Origin: Mesotaenium endlicherianum
Taxonomy: Eukaryota > Streptophyta > Zygnematophyceae > Zygnematales > Mesotaeniaceae
NCBI GenBank assembly: GCA_009602735.1
Contig: WELA01006598.1
Coordinates: forward strand, 117,007 to 156,276
Reading direction: 5' to 3'
DNA: 39,270 nucleotides
Shown here: one piece after another, positions 10,961-35,245 of the stretch
How the letters are laid out: the number at the start of each line of letters is the position of its first letter
Numbering within the stretch: position 1 is the stretch's first letter
The notes under the pieces: generated by a model
Seen by the model: only the letters and a program-made list of their open reading frames with translations
The model's database searches: none
Told to the model about the DNA's origin: nothing
Position numbers and translations under genes: made by a program

Positions 10961-11887
10961 GCTCTTGAGGGCACGCAAATTAAGCACTTTCTGTGGGGCA
11001 CGCAATACATAAGACTTCACATGGCACGAAGAATCCAAGTGGCACGCAAAGCACCTTCTATGAGCTTTGCTCGGCGGCACGCAATTTCATTTCTTGGAGG
11101 GCATGCAAATTGCTCTAGTAGGGGCACGCAAAATCATCTCTAGTATGCAGGGGCACTCGACGTCCTCTATAAACGGGGGCGTGTACACAAAATCGCCTTT
11201 CAAGGGGCACGCAAAATTACTTTCTCAAGGGGCACGCAAAATCACATTCCAAAGTTGCACGCGAAAGTACCTTCCAAGCGGCACGCAAATAGAATACTAT
11301 TTTTTTTAATTTACGCAAAATATTGTCTTAAGAGACACGCCAAGTATTCTTTTCGGTGGCACAATAACTGTTTTTCCAAAGGGCACGCATTATTCACTTA
11401 ACCGAGGGCACGCAATATTCTCTTTCATAAGGGCCACGCAAATTCATATTTTGGAGGGCACGCAAAATAGTAGCGGGCGAGAAAGACAGCAACAGGGAGA
11501 GTGACTCCTACTTTTGCTTTTACCCACGCCATGTCGCACTAAACAGACTCGCTTCTCATTCACCAACACCGAGACGGCTCATCTCATAAGGGTCATACAC
11601 AATGGATAGTGACGCAAAATTGATGTCTAAGGCTGAGGCACTCCACATCACTGCATGCATGTGAAGAAGCACGTATGATTCATCATTATTGAGAGCTCGC
11701 AAAATTCATGTTTTACACGCGTAATGATCTTCATTTGCGGCACGCAAAAAATGACTCTTCGAGGGCACGCAAATAACATTTTTGAGGCACCCAAACATCA
11801 CTTATCAAACCGGCACTCAAACATGCACCTCTTTCGGGTAACGCTTATTAACACGCAACATCCTCTTCTCGGGGGCACGCAAAATGC
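10949..11887 (+). repeat. Array of GGGCACGCAAA-type direct repeats with variable spacers
   Basis: Roughly 25 copies of a 10-13 base motif, best written GGGCACGCAAAAT, occur in the same orientation over 940 bases. Clear copies sit near 10949, 10970, 10997, 11040, 11076, 11121, 11199, 11231, 11280, 11381, 11407, 11456, 11741, 11764 and 11874. Spacers are unique and mostly about 15-45 bases. A gap without copies spans about 11470-11690. It is not a CRISPR array: the repeats are too short and variable, and the setting is eukaryotic. Confidence 0.8.
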
Positions 11888-12120
11888 CCTCCGCATGTGT
11901 GACTGAAAGAAAGTCCTGCTCACATGTGCTCAGCCATGCTAAGCTGTGCTAAGCTAACGGAATACGACGATTTATATCCTGTCAGCGAATATCATATGCT
12001 AAAATGCTGACATGCATGTGCCATAGACATGAAGAATGTGATGACAGCAACTCCTCAAGGGTCACACGTCCGGAGCAGGTCGGAGCATGGGGGGGTAACT
12101 CCTTTCGAGAATCCGGGTGA

Positions 12121-12310
12121 AATAGCGCCCAAAATTCAAGGTTTTAAATTAGCGCCCTGAAATCAACATGTCAAAATTAGTACAGTGAGTCAGTGACCTT
12201 TAATCAAACAAATATGTATTAATAGCGCCCTGATATCAAACTTGGGAAATTTAGTGACAAGATTCAAAATTTTTAGGCTCCGAATTCAAAATCTCGGAAT
12301 ATTAGCGACC
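12121..12310. repeat. Degenerate 27-29 bp repeat upstream of the malic enzyme gene
   Basis: Units start with TTAGCGCCC or a variant and continue with an ATTCAAAATTTT-like segment. TAG-starts lie near 12123, 12150, 12178, 12223, 12252, 12274 and 12303, so most steps are 27-29 bases. It ends about 380 bases before the malic enzyme start codon. Confidence 0.6.
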
Positions 12311-12687
12311 AGTTTCCCCCCATGGGTCGGAGCCATTGTATTCTGCGGCTGTTTTGCGGTGCCCCGCGCGGTATCACGCCCTCGTGCATTCTGGGGCAAT
12401 TTGGGGGAGTTGCATGAACCAGCACGGACCCAAACTCGAGTGTTGAGAATAACGAGGCATGACCTGGGCATGACCCTCACATGAAGCTGCAAGCGGGAGT
12501 AAATTTCGGCAGTTAGAACATGCCACTTGGCAAACAACAGGTTGCCTAAGACTGCATTGTGCAAATTATTCTGTACCCATTATTGCACATCCTTAACAAC
12601 CAAAGTTCGACTGCGCTTCACTCTAAATGGATCTTGGTCTTTTTTGACTTTCTGCAGATCAGCAAGTCATACTCATTGCATTCTGAC

Positions 12688-25109
<12,422 letters not shown>

Positions 25110-27424
25110 TGTTATTGAAAGATCTATACTTATGTCACTGCCTGGGGTTGACTTCCTATTGAGTACCTTCTGTAGTGCCTTGCGTTATGAGTTGCATGAG
25201 AAGACAACTTGATGGTGGAATGTATGTGAGGCATAGCCTAAGAAAGCCCCACACCTTTTGATACTGGTTGTGCAATATAGTTTCTTGCTTATTTTTCCAG
25301 TAATTAAGGCTGTTGACGTGTCAATGATGATGAATAATAATAGGTTTTATTTTTTCGCTATTTTTAGGTTGCCTACTTAAGCAAAACCGAACTTTCAAGA
25401 ACTAAACAATTGTTGCAAATTAATAGCTTCTATGTCGTTTTTTTTGCAAGAAGGTATTTTACATTCTATTTTGCATAGTACCACCAGTTTTTTGTGTGCA
25501 TACTTCTTGAAATAATGTCAAAGACTACCTGTAAGCATTATTGTTATGTGATGAATATTCATAAATGTGTATCAAGAAATCATTTTATATCGACAAAGTC
25601 AGTGGCAATTATAAATTATGTGGGTGGTGTCGGAAACCAAAGAGTGGCAGACGTATTGATCTATACATCTCTTTAAGTTGGTTGTGCACATGTCTTAACG
25701 GTGGTGTCAGTGAATTGTACATTTATTTTTGAAGTCCACCTGAAGGGTATATGACCAAGGGTATATATATTTGATCCAAAATTAGAAAACTTTAAGATAG
25801 TACATGCCAACCATATCTATTCTGCAAATGGTACCCACTATACTTAACAGATGTAAATATGGCAAACATATGTACTTAGAGGATATCGAGAGGTTGCCAT
25901 CAATCGTGAAACAAAATAATCAATTGCTAGTCGAGTGGGAGTCAGCAGATCTTGGTTTGGCAACTGTTGCCAACTGTCCGCAGTGTAGGTTGGTCGCGAG
26001 CAGACAACAGTTGGCAATTTTTGATGTCTTCTGTGTCATTCTGTGCACGTGGTACACAACATGGATATTTTTTGCAGTCAACCGTCGGGTCAAAAGACCT
26101 CAACGGTCATCAACTGGCATCGACGATGCAACACTCTAGGATGCTCTGGCACACTCTCGTGCTCAGTAGACTGGGGCCAACTGGGACCAACGGAGACACC
26201 CGTCAGGGATGCTCAGGGATGCTCAGGGATGCTCTGGGGTGCACTATAGGAGTTACGAGTTTGCATAAATTTTACGAAGGGACAAAAGCTGCCGGAGATT
26301 GTGCGGTTTAGATCAGTTCAGATCGTCCCATATCTTTTGTCTTTTGTTTTGGTGACCGATTATGAGAGATGGTGAGATATGATTGAGCGCGTGACGGTAT
26401 GCATGAGAGGTGTTCCGCCTGGCTTCCCAACGGGCGAACATGACACGGTGCACGGTGGTACATGGCATTATAGAATATGCTGTTGGGTGCTGTTGAGCAC
26501 CGTCGGCATTGTTGACGAAGCCGATGAACCTGTCGGGGGTGTCATTGTTTACTCACTGCAGATAGCAGTTCATGGTAGTATAGAAGAAGCGGTATTGCTG
26601 ATAACTACGTGTTGATCGGGTTGGGAACTCACTGTGAGTTATAAAGCGCTTTCAGAAAATCATTTATCTGTGTGCTTCTGTAAATCATTGGCAGCTCCTT
26701 CGCCATATGAACAGCTAGGAAGCGAGGTCGTTTTTGTCGATTTTAATTTCGTGTTTGTTAAATTCTTGTTGGAGCTTACTTACAGGATTATCGAAATTTT
26801 ACTACAGCTTGACGAGCAGCGTTACTTCTTTCCGTCAGAGTGAGTTCAAAAGCCGTTGCTCTCTGACCTCTTTCGTGTGCCTATGAGTATCCCAAATAGA
26901 GTGGCCTTTTGGAAACCTATCTGTCGTATACAAGTGTCGAAATTAACCAGAACAGTTGCTTTTGTGATGCCATATCAATTACTGCTTCATCGGACTTAAG
27001 ACTGACTTCAAGAGCTTGTCCCAAGTAGCAGAGCAATGAAATAGTGACTAAGTCGTCTGACTTTGTGGAGTTCTTTCCTTGGACCTTATTAAGTATTCCC
27101 TGTGGTTATGGCTCAACTTTAGTGTGCCACATTTGCGGGACCCTTTTGATGGCACTCCAGGGGAGCTCTAGGGTTTTTGCCTTTTATCTTATGCCGCCCT
27201 GGCTTGTGTGTGCAAAAGAGCCAACAGAATCTGTATAGCCTTCTGTAGACCGGTGTAGAAACTTGTGTGTTTGATGCGATTGCTGATGGAAATAAGGAGT
27301 GTCATTAGCCAGTGCATCCTACTCCCTGGCTTCTCCTGCAAGCAAGTTTCAGTCTGCAGTTTTCTTTGGAGACTCAGACTAGTTAAGTTAACAAATTACT
27401 TCGGCTGCCAGGTGGTGGAAAAGG
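25110..27424. other. Spacer between the malic enzyme and GPC acyltransferase genes
   Basis: AT-richer than the upstream introns. It should contain the 3' end of the malic enzyme transcript and the promoter and 5' UTR of the acyltransferase gene. GGGATGCTCA occurs about three times in tandem at 26207-26236. An ATG-started frame at 26379-26615 (78 codons) resembles nothing I know, and I do not call it a gene. Confidence 0.6.
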
Positions 27425-30400
27425 ATGGCACCCAGTGCCCAGGACTCTGTGCCAGCTGCAAGTGTTCTGGTGCACCGCATGCAGAATACCATTCCTGAAG
27501 TAACTAGGCATGAGAACGGACATGATTGCCATCAAACCAAGAGGACTGGGAAAGAGAGTCGAAAGGTACGTGTAAACTATGATTGAACATTATAGGTTCT
27601 TTCTAAGCACAACCTTTTTGTTGTATGGTAGACCTACGATGTGCTGAAGGGAGTGACTGCTATCTTGTTCTCCGTCGTGAGGGGTTTGTTTGGGGGCATC
27701 AGCCGAGCTGCCTTATCAAGTCTCAGGCTGTCGGTTGGTAGGCCTCATGCGGACCAGTTGCTTGACCTATTGTTGAGAAGAATGTGGTTCAGTCACAGGT
27801 TGCAAGTGGGGATGTTTGCGCTTTTGAGTAAGGGGTAAGGGAATATATGGACATCTTTTGGGTTCAGATGGTGCACTTATACTTGCTGCTTTTTTTGATG
27901 TTGATGTATTGTTTGTTGACTACAGGTTATTGTTCACACTAAGAAAGTAATCACAAAGCAGGCAGATTTGATAAAGAAGCAAGCAACAGAGCATGAGCAC
28001 TTCATTAACAAGGTGAGTTCCTCACTCTATATATAACGTGCTTTATCATCCTCTTCTTACTCAGCCCTGCTTGTAGACACATTGTAGATTACAGGATGAT
28101 ATAATTTTCACTAGTGGCTTGACGGTAAATGACTTCTATATTTGCAGTCTACACTGAACACTAAGGAGTGACGACAATCGGTTAAGGATGATATTTGTCT
28201 CTATTAGAGCATGTGGTCGTTCTTATTGGACGATGTATTATGTCCCCTAGCAGGAGAATAGTTGGTAGGTCTGTGATGGGGACAGGTATGGCGTAGACGA
28301 GGCCTTTGATGCCATGTGGTGGATGTAGTTATCTTATCCTGTAGAAACAAGGCTCTCCCATTGACGGAGTTGCATGTTCAGCTGCAAAGTCAAACTCGTG
28401 TCGATGGTCAAGATGTTGTTGTAGGCATATCGTTTCTGCAACTCTAATCTGCGGCCTGTGAGCAGTTGCCAGAAGTGCACTTATCGATGTAGTTTCTGCA
28501 ACTCCTCCCTGCAGCCTGTGAGCAGTTGCCATGAGTGCACTTATTGAAGAATTGTGATGACACCATCTGAGCAGGCCTTCCCCTTGGACTGAGTTTTGCA
28601 GGTCACTTACTGTGTGGGAGTGGTAACTTTCGGTATATTCTGTTATCTCCTGGGTTCAAGTAAGATTTTGTCCTCGTGCGCTGAAGTTTTCCTCGCTGAA
28701 CACATTTGGCAATTATGAATGTGGTCTCTAAAATGTCAGCAAAGGGGGGGGAGGAAACGAGTGGGGGGAATTCACAGGTCACCTTGTCAGAGGAATAGCA
28801 TGTGGGTTCTGGCAACATAGACCAGGAAAACCAATGCTCTGAAACATGCGCATTTTGCACTTCAAGAGGGTAGAAGCAAATTATTATCGTGGGCCAGACA
28901 AACTCTTTTACCTACTACACAACTCGAGAACCGGCTTGATGGTTGTGGAAGGGGAAGTCCATGCTTGCGCTACTCGTGCAGATATGCTGTGTTGCTCCTT
29001 CAAGGGAGTTCTTTTTGTTTGCATCTTCGGCAGGGCCTCAAGACATTCCATACTTGTACTGTGCCTTCTTTCTGAGTGCAACCCCTTTGAGGTGGATATA
29101 CTACCGCAGCAAAAAATGGCACTACTTCCTTCTGGTAAGTCCGAAGTCCACCTTGTCTAAACCGTGACCTTTTTCTACATTGACTATGAGTCGGCTGTTG
29201 TCAGTCGGTATTGCTAGTCAGCTTGAGTCCATGCAGCAATCAGAATCTGGTGAAGCTGGAACTTAGGTCTTGTTGCAATGTAACCTTTAATACGCTGACC
29301 CACCATGGAGTGCCTGCCTCTGGGTTGATCTAACACGCTAGGGTTTTGCTTTGGTGGGGTGTGCAGGACTTTTGTTACTATGCAAATGCTATGTTCACCA
29401 TACATCTGCTGTTCTTCCCCAAGAACGAGAAGTTCTTTTTGATCTGTTTCGCATTCTCCGAGGTGAGGTTTTTTCAATGTGCACGCAGCCTTTGGTGTGT
29501 GCCCAGCTTGAGTCATAAAATGTGACTTTCACCATGGCAAGACTGAAAAGTCTGAAGTGCTTGTTAGGCAGCTCTCCATCTGACTCCTTATCCTTAGCTG
29601 GTACGTCAGGCCAATGCTTGAAGCATAGAAACCTAGTCGCTAATATCTTGAAGGCTATTTGTGCAATCAGAGGTGCACATGGCCGAAGATCATTGTCCCG
29701 CCATCATGTGCTACCGGTATGTGTGCAAGTGCAGTGACAAGCGTGCGGAAGCTCGAGTGTCTGCAGGGGGGGGGACTGGTTTACTATTTCAGCTTGTTGA
29801 GACGGCATCAGAGGTCTAACTTTCTGGGTTGAATGTTGTCTTTGCATAATGTCTTCCCCTTCCTGATTCTCTTTTGGTCTCCTTGCTCTCCACAGGGCCC
29901 GTTGGCGTGGGCTCTAATAGTGTGGCGGTGCAGCCTCGTCTTTAGCTCTCTCGACAAGATTGTCAGCGTGCTAATCCACTTGCTTCCAGGTAACATTGCG
30001 TCTTTCATCTGCAGTGTACTGCCGTTTGTCCAGGTCCACCCAGTCTCAAACGAAGGGATATAATAACACGTGCTCATACATAACATGCCCTCATTATGAC
30101 ATACTCACATACACGCCCGCGTTCGCACACTCACGCACATTTTGCCAGAGTCAGGAGTTTGATGCTATATTGCATTTCTGGTCAATTGTCTCGCAAGGGT
30201 GTGTGCTCTTACTTCTCTTTCGTCTAAGCCAAGAATGGGCTATAGTAGATTGGAAGAAGCGGCAAGGAGGTCGTCGAGAAGGTGGAGGTAGAGGCAAGAG
30301 GGCACAAATGATTGACTTGGGGTGTTAACAAGCAGAGGAGTACGGCCGGGGGGTGGTAAACAGGGACCAGCTTTTTCTGAATGGGTAGCGCGTCTCTCTA

Positions 30401-33400
30401 GAGAATTGAGATACTATAGACGGCAAGAGGCCAGGAAGTATGACTTGGAGACAAAAATAGGCACCTGTGCGGTTGGGAGGGGCATGGTAGGCCGTCACAG
30501 ATGGTTAGGAAGTTGTATGTGCCGGTAGTCGCAAGAGGCCTTCACTTCCACAATCATGGTCCGCTGCAATTGCGCTTGGAAGCTCCTTCACAAGCAGCTT
30601 ACATGCTGCGAGCACATGCTGTCGCGTATTGCAATACGGTGAAGCCTGAGGGACAGAATGCTTACTGTGACGCCCCATCTGCTCGCTTCACCAACAATGT
30701 TTCCTGAATAATTATGGGGGGACGGGGACTAACACCCATGGATGGTGGTTCTTTCCGATTGCTCTGCCCCTCTCTCCCCCCCTCCCCCTGCCGAATCCCC
30801 TCCCCAACAGGCACCGTGATATTCATCATCAGGTGGTGGGACCCGGTGACATTCACGTCCCACCTGGCAGACGAGACGGGGCCCTGGCCAGCATGGCCCC
30901 TGGTGGAGAGGGCAGAGACTCTGTGGATCTGGCTGTTTGTGGTGCCCCTGGCGCTGTACAGTCTGTGGCAGCTGCTCTACTTTGCCATCGTGGACGGTCT
31001 CAGGAAGCAGCGCCTGCTCAATGACCCTCAGGTGAGAGAGCAAAAGAGAGACCCCCCTCTCCCTTGCTTCATCCCCTTCCCGTATGAGCTCACCTGCCTT
31101 GCCCCCCTCGCTGCCTTGGGTTGTGAGCCCATAGAGTGGAGATGATTGTGGGTCGGGCCGACAAGGATGCCGTGAATGTCCACAGCTCTCCACGGTGAAG
31201 CTCTGGGAGGTGGAGGAGCAGCATTGGGTGGTCAGAATTATGGCGGTTGGAGGTTGTCAGAGTGCATCTGCGTCCTCGCCTTGCACTTGGGGCCGGTGAA
31301 GGGGGCAGGTGGGTCGGCAGAACTTCTGCTGGCTTGGCTTGGCTGGGCTCAGGGTGTGGCAGTGAGGCTGCCCCAAGCAGGTGGTTGCGGAAGCTGAGTA
31401 CAGCAGGCATCTTATGAAACATGGATGTGTCGAGGACCACAATGTACGAAGGCCTAAGGGGAAGGAAAGGGGCCATGGGTGCTTGTCGTGCTTGCTTGCT
31501 TGTGCACAACTGCGAAAAAAGGAGTGTGGATATACGAGCTAATTGCCTTGCTCCTGAAAGTGTGGGGGAGGGGCCATAGTCTTGTGAAATTGCACGGGCA
31601 CGGGGAGTCATGTGGATACATGGAGTGGCATCTGTGCACAACCCAAGCTTTAGCTGGTACTCTTCCTAGTGTCATGCCTACTCTTTGCATCTGTGTTGCT
31701 CGTGCCCTGTGCTGCTCTCCATCCCAAGAACCTGCTGCCATCAGCCCCTCTCTACTTATTTACGCGCGAGCACCCTGCAAGCAACATCTTTTGCGGTGCC
31801 AGTTGCTGAGACACAGCCAAACCCTGCTTGCTCTTTGCCCGTCACTATGGGGCCTGCTTCCACTTCCTCCACCGGCCGCATGCCCTGTTCAAGCATGCCT
31901 CGCGCTTTGGCACGCTTGCTGCTCCCTGGATCCCCTCCTCCCATCCCTCCCCTTCTCGCCTACGACATGCTTGTTTGCATCCTCACACACACATTCCGTG
32001 CCTTGGCGTGCCTCTTCCTCCCCTGCCCCTCCCCCCCCCCCAACCCCCCCCTTTGCAGATTCTGACGTCGTACCGGGAGCTGTCGAGGAAGGCGGCGAGG
32101 GCCAATAACATGTGGTGGCGCCTCAGTGGCGTGCTGGGGGACCACAACCGCGTCGTCATGTACGCCATTTTGCAGGCTGTCTTCACGGTAATTGCTCCGG
32201 CGGCCCTCGGCCTACTGGCCAGACTCAACTGGCTAGACGCCTGCCCCCTCCTCGCGACAGTGTCAGCGCGCGTGAGCTGCATGGAGACTGGCCCTGCTGG
32301 ATTCCACAGTGGCCATCCTCGGCTGACTGCTCCTCACAACCTCGTCAAGAAGAGCAGCAGCAGTAGCAGTGGCTCAGCTTCTGCTCTCAGTGTTGCTTAT
32401 GCTCGTACAGGGCTGGCTTTTCTTTTCCCCGCATGCGCTGTCTTTGTCTGTGCTCGTAACTTCTGTATATGTTGGATGCGTCGACACAAATAGCTATCTC
32501 AGAGTGTCACTTGTCAAAGAAGCCGAGTAGAAACAAGATGAAAGACCTAACTTTCTGAATATGACCTCTGGTATCATCGTCTGCAGGTTGCAACGATGGC
32601 ATTGGCAGTTCCCATGTTCCGCCACTATCGCATCCACGCCTTCTTCCAGTTCTTCAAGATCGCAGCCTCCATCTGGCAAGGTAGTACTTCCTCCTGTCCT
32701 CTTTGTACACTCTTCGCCTCCTATCTTGTATCTTCTCATCTTTGTACCCATAATGGAAGGCTTTCAGAATTTATGTTCATGCATGGTAGCATGAATAATT
32801 GGTTGTAGCTTGTGTTAGGGTTGTATGGATGTGTTGATGACAAGAAGGAATAGGGAACTTTAATTGGCTACAGCTTCAGCATATGCCAGCGGTAGTGCAG
32901 CATCCCAGCCGATTGTTTTCCCCTCTATCCTTTCCCCTCTCTCTGCTCCTCTGTCCCCTCCCCCCCCCCCGAAGAAAAACAGCTGTGCCCCTCTTACGCT
33001 GGCTCGAGCAACAAGAGTTGGTCTCTTCTCTGGATGTTTGGTGCCTGACCATCAATTTCTGATCACGAGGATCCTTCTTCCGTGCTCGTCTTCTGCAGGT
33101 GGAAACTTCTTCTTTGATGTCATGCCGCGCCAGGTGCACGCGAAGGCGGAGAAGAAGAAGGCGCAAAAGGACAGCGTCAAGAAGGAACTACAAGCGGGGC
33201 CCGACATGCCCTCTGCGGGCATTTCAGCGATGGCCCCCGCTCCCACATCTGCCGACACTTCAGCTCCTGCGGACCCCAGCTCACCGGAGTTAAACTCGAG
33301 CGTGGCTGTGGCTGGCTCGACAAATGGCGCCATGCATGCGTCCCCGTCAGATGGCATGCTCTGTGCAGCTTGTCGCAGAGTCAGCCTGAACGAGCTGGCC

Positions 33401-33871
33401 GAAGAGGCGAGCGCGCTGACTGGAGCTATTGCTGCTGCGGGACTCCGCGCGACTGATTCTAGCTCGGACCTTAAGGGAAATGGTGCCTCCTCTGCCGAGT
33501 CGGACGACGACGAGGTGGAGGAGATTTGGGAGGAGGTAGTGGAGGAAGTGTTGGATGATGAAGGAGGCGAGGGTGTCGGTGATGGTAGTGGTACCCGCGG
33601 TGATGTGGATGCGGCTGGGCATGAGCTAGCTGCGGGAAGGGGTGAGGACCAAGCAGAGGCTCGAGGTATTGGTGGGGATCAGGCCACAGTGGAGCAGCTG
33701 CAGCAGTCCGAAGGCAGAGGTATTACACGCAGAGATAGTGATGGTGATGATGTGACGAGCGGGCGTGGAAGTGACGCAGGCCATGACAATAAGTACAATC
33801 CGTTTTTGAGGCGAAGTTGTAGCTCAGCCATGAAAGTGGATGGTTTCAATCAGGTCATGTACGCCAGTTGA
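27425..33871 (+). CDS. GPC1: Glycerophosphocholine acyltransferase (GPC1, DUF2838 family)
   Basis: Transfers an acyl group from acyl-CoA to glycerophosphocholine, making lysophosphatidylcholine, in ER membranes. Ten exons: 27425-27565, 27926-28012, 28602-28659, 29034-29134, 29367-29462, 29896-29989, 30811-31031, 32059-32187, 32587-32680, 33099-33871. They total 1794 bases in consistent phase, or 597 residues. The start ATG lies in AAGGATGGC. Residues 77-345 form the multi-membrane core, with marks [51 protein letters not shown] spliced to [23 protein letters not shown] and VMPRQV. These follow the land-plant protein closely. After about residue 360 comes a tail of some 240 residues, low-complexity, rich in Ala, Ser, Asp and Glu, with a strong acidic block near 474-502. 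Plant relatives, as I remember them, end near 380. The whole tail lies in one open exon, so it is not an obvious splicing error. Confidence 0.94.
28430..28552. repeat. Tandem duplication of 60 bp in GPC1 intron 2
   Basis: Two copies of TTTCTGCAACTC..TGC.GCCTGTGAGCAGTTGCC..GAGTGCACTTAT begin near 28431 and 28491, a period of 60, with a few differences. Confidence 0.85.
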
Positions 33872-34013
33872 TTATGCGCCTTGTGGTGACTTACTTTGAT
33901 GTCTGCTCAGGGTGGAATTAGCTATCACGTGTACAAAGTAGCAGCCTGTTTTAAGGTCATAGAAATACTTAGGTGTTCCGAAAGTCATCCTGTCCCACTT
34001 GAAGGAGTAAGCT

Positions 34014-34019
34014 AATAAA
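34014..34019 (+). promoter_or_regulatory. Candidate polyadenylation signal for GPC1
   Basis: AATAAA lies 143 bases after the GPC1 stop codon, in AT-rich sequence. The position suits a 3' UTR signal. No transcript end is known. Confidence 0.4.
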
Positions 34020-34700
34020 AAGAAGGGTAGATATTGAGGCAAAACATAAATATGAGATGTGGGGAGCCATTATGTATAGTCACAAATCAAGGTGAAGGGT
34101 GGCCTCTTAGAAACTCATTTTATATTTGATATTCTCAGATTGGTAGCTGTAGTATCTTCCTTCCTAAATAAGCTTCAGGATTGCAGATGTTCATCTTAAT
34201 TACAGGTATCTTCATATATTCTACTATTTTGTGAACTTATTTTACATTCATGCCTTTGTTGGTAAGCGATTCAGTTCAGCACATGAAAGTTAGTTTCCAG
34301 TCCAGCATGCTATCGTGAGTACTTAATGAGCCCGTAATTCATACATGGAGCCCGTTGAAGCATACAACGATTTGGGTCCCAAATTGATTTTCACATCTTT
34401 TATCCCTTTGCTGCACCTTCCCTTAATTGGTGGCCTGGATTTTGGCATGGAGGTAAATACAAGACCAGTGTCAGGTGTGCAGATGTGTATGGTAGCTAGG
34501 TGCGTAAAATGTTTTTTAACAACGTTCCAATCAATTTCATAAACACGACCCATCTAGCCCAATTGAGTGGCTAAATATTATGAATCTAAGGCTCCCTACT
34601 CTCGTGTGTGCTCTGCAACCATGGTCGTAGCTTGTATGATCATCACATAACGTTGGAACCACGTTAAAGCTTCTTGATACCCAGGTTTTGTGATTATGCT

Positions 34701-34800
34701 TTCGTGCAGCAATTAAGTGAGCTCACAAAAGAGGGTCAAACTTTTATGAAGTACACTTTTCATTCGTGCAGCATTTATAACTGAGCCCACAAAAAGGGTC
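34701..34800. repeat. Imperfect 62 bp direct repeat
   Basis: TTCGTGCAGCA begins copies at 34701 and 34763. Both copies continue with A/T-rich sequence, then GAGCYCACAAAA and AGGGTC. Confidence 0.65.
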
Positions 34801-35245
34801 TTGAAACATACTTTTAATGGCTTTTAATGTAGTACTCGTGACTGTGTGAGAAACGGCGTCGCCGTGCTGACTACAACAGGGCCCACCGTCAGACGCCGAA
34901 CATTTGGCTGTTCAGAGCGTCGCATCCATTCGTGCACACAACTTCGGGTTGCTTGACTCCTGTCACGACGCGCAAGAGCTTCTTATGAAACTACTTTCGC
35001 TCACCACCCGCTCTGTAATACGTTCTTCTCCCTCAACTTCACATCTTGCATGTGTATTCCGTCTCTGATACTTTGTTGCCTGCCACTAGCTGGTAGACGT
35101 AGTGCCGCTTCGCAAGATTTTCCCGTTGACGCGGACATTTGATCAGTTTTGAATGTTCATGGTGGGATAGAGGTTCTGGTTGACCACCTCGTTTCTTGCG
35201 GATGAGCCAATTCATGTAGAAAACAGAGGACAGAGGGCAATCAAG

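Larger units (their letters stand above)
9676..12687. other. Region between the divergent GNAT and NAD-malic enzyme genes
   Basis: About 3 kb between the first identified GNAT exon and the malic enzyme start. It should hold the missing N-terminal exon(s) of the GNAT gene, both promoters, the unassigned open segments at 9920-10960, the GGCACGCAAA array, and a 27-29 bp degenerate repeat. I could not place promoter elements. Confidence 0.5.
33872..35245. other. Spacer between GPC1 and the membrane-anchored LEA-like gene
   Basis: AT-rich, with no family-like coding segment. It contains a candidate poly(A) signal at 34014 and an imperfect 62 bp direct repeat at 34701-34800. The last few hundred bases are presumably the promoter and 5' UTR of the next gene. 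Confidence 0.6.

Noticed and set aside
10949..11887. CRISPR array
   Set aside because: Repeats are only 10-13 bases and variable, spacers are uneven, no cas genes are present, and the context is a eukaryotic intron-rich genome.
26379..26615. A 78-codon ATG-started frame between malic enzyme and GPC1
   Set aside because: There is no recognisable family and no flanking splice or codon evidence, and a frame of this length is expected by chance.
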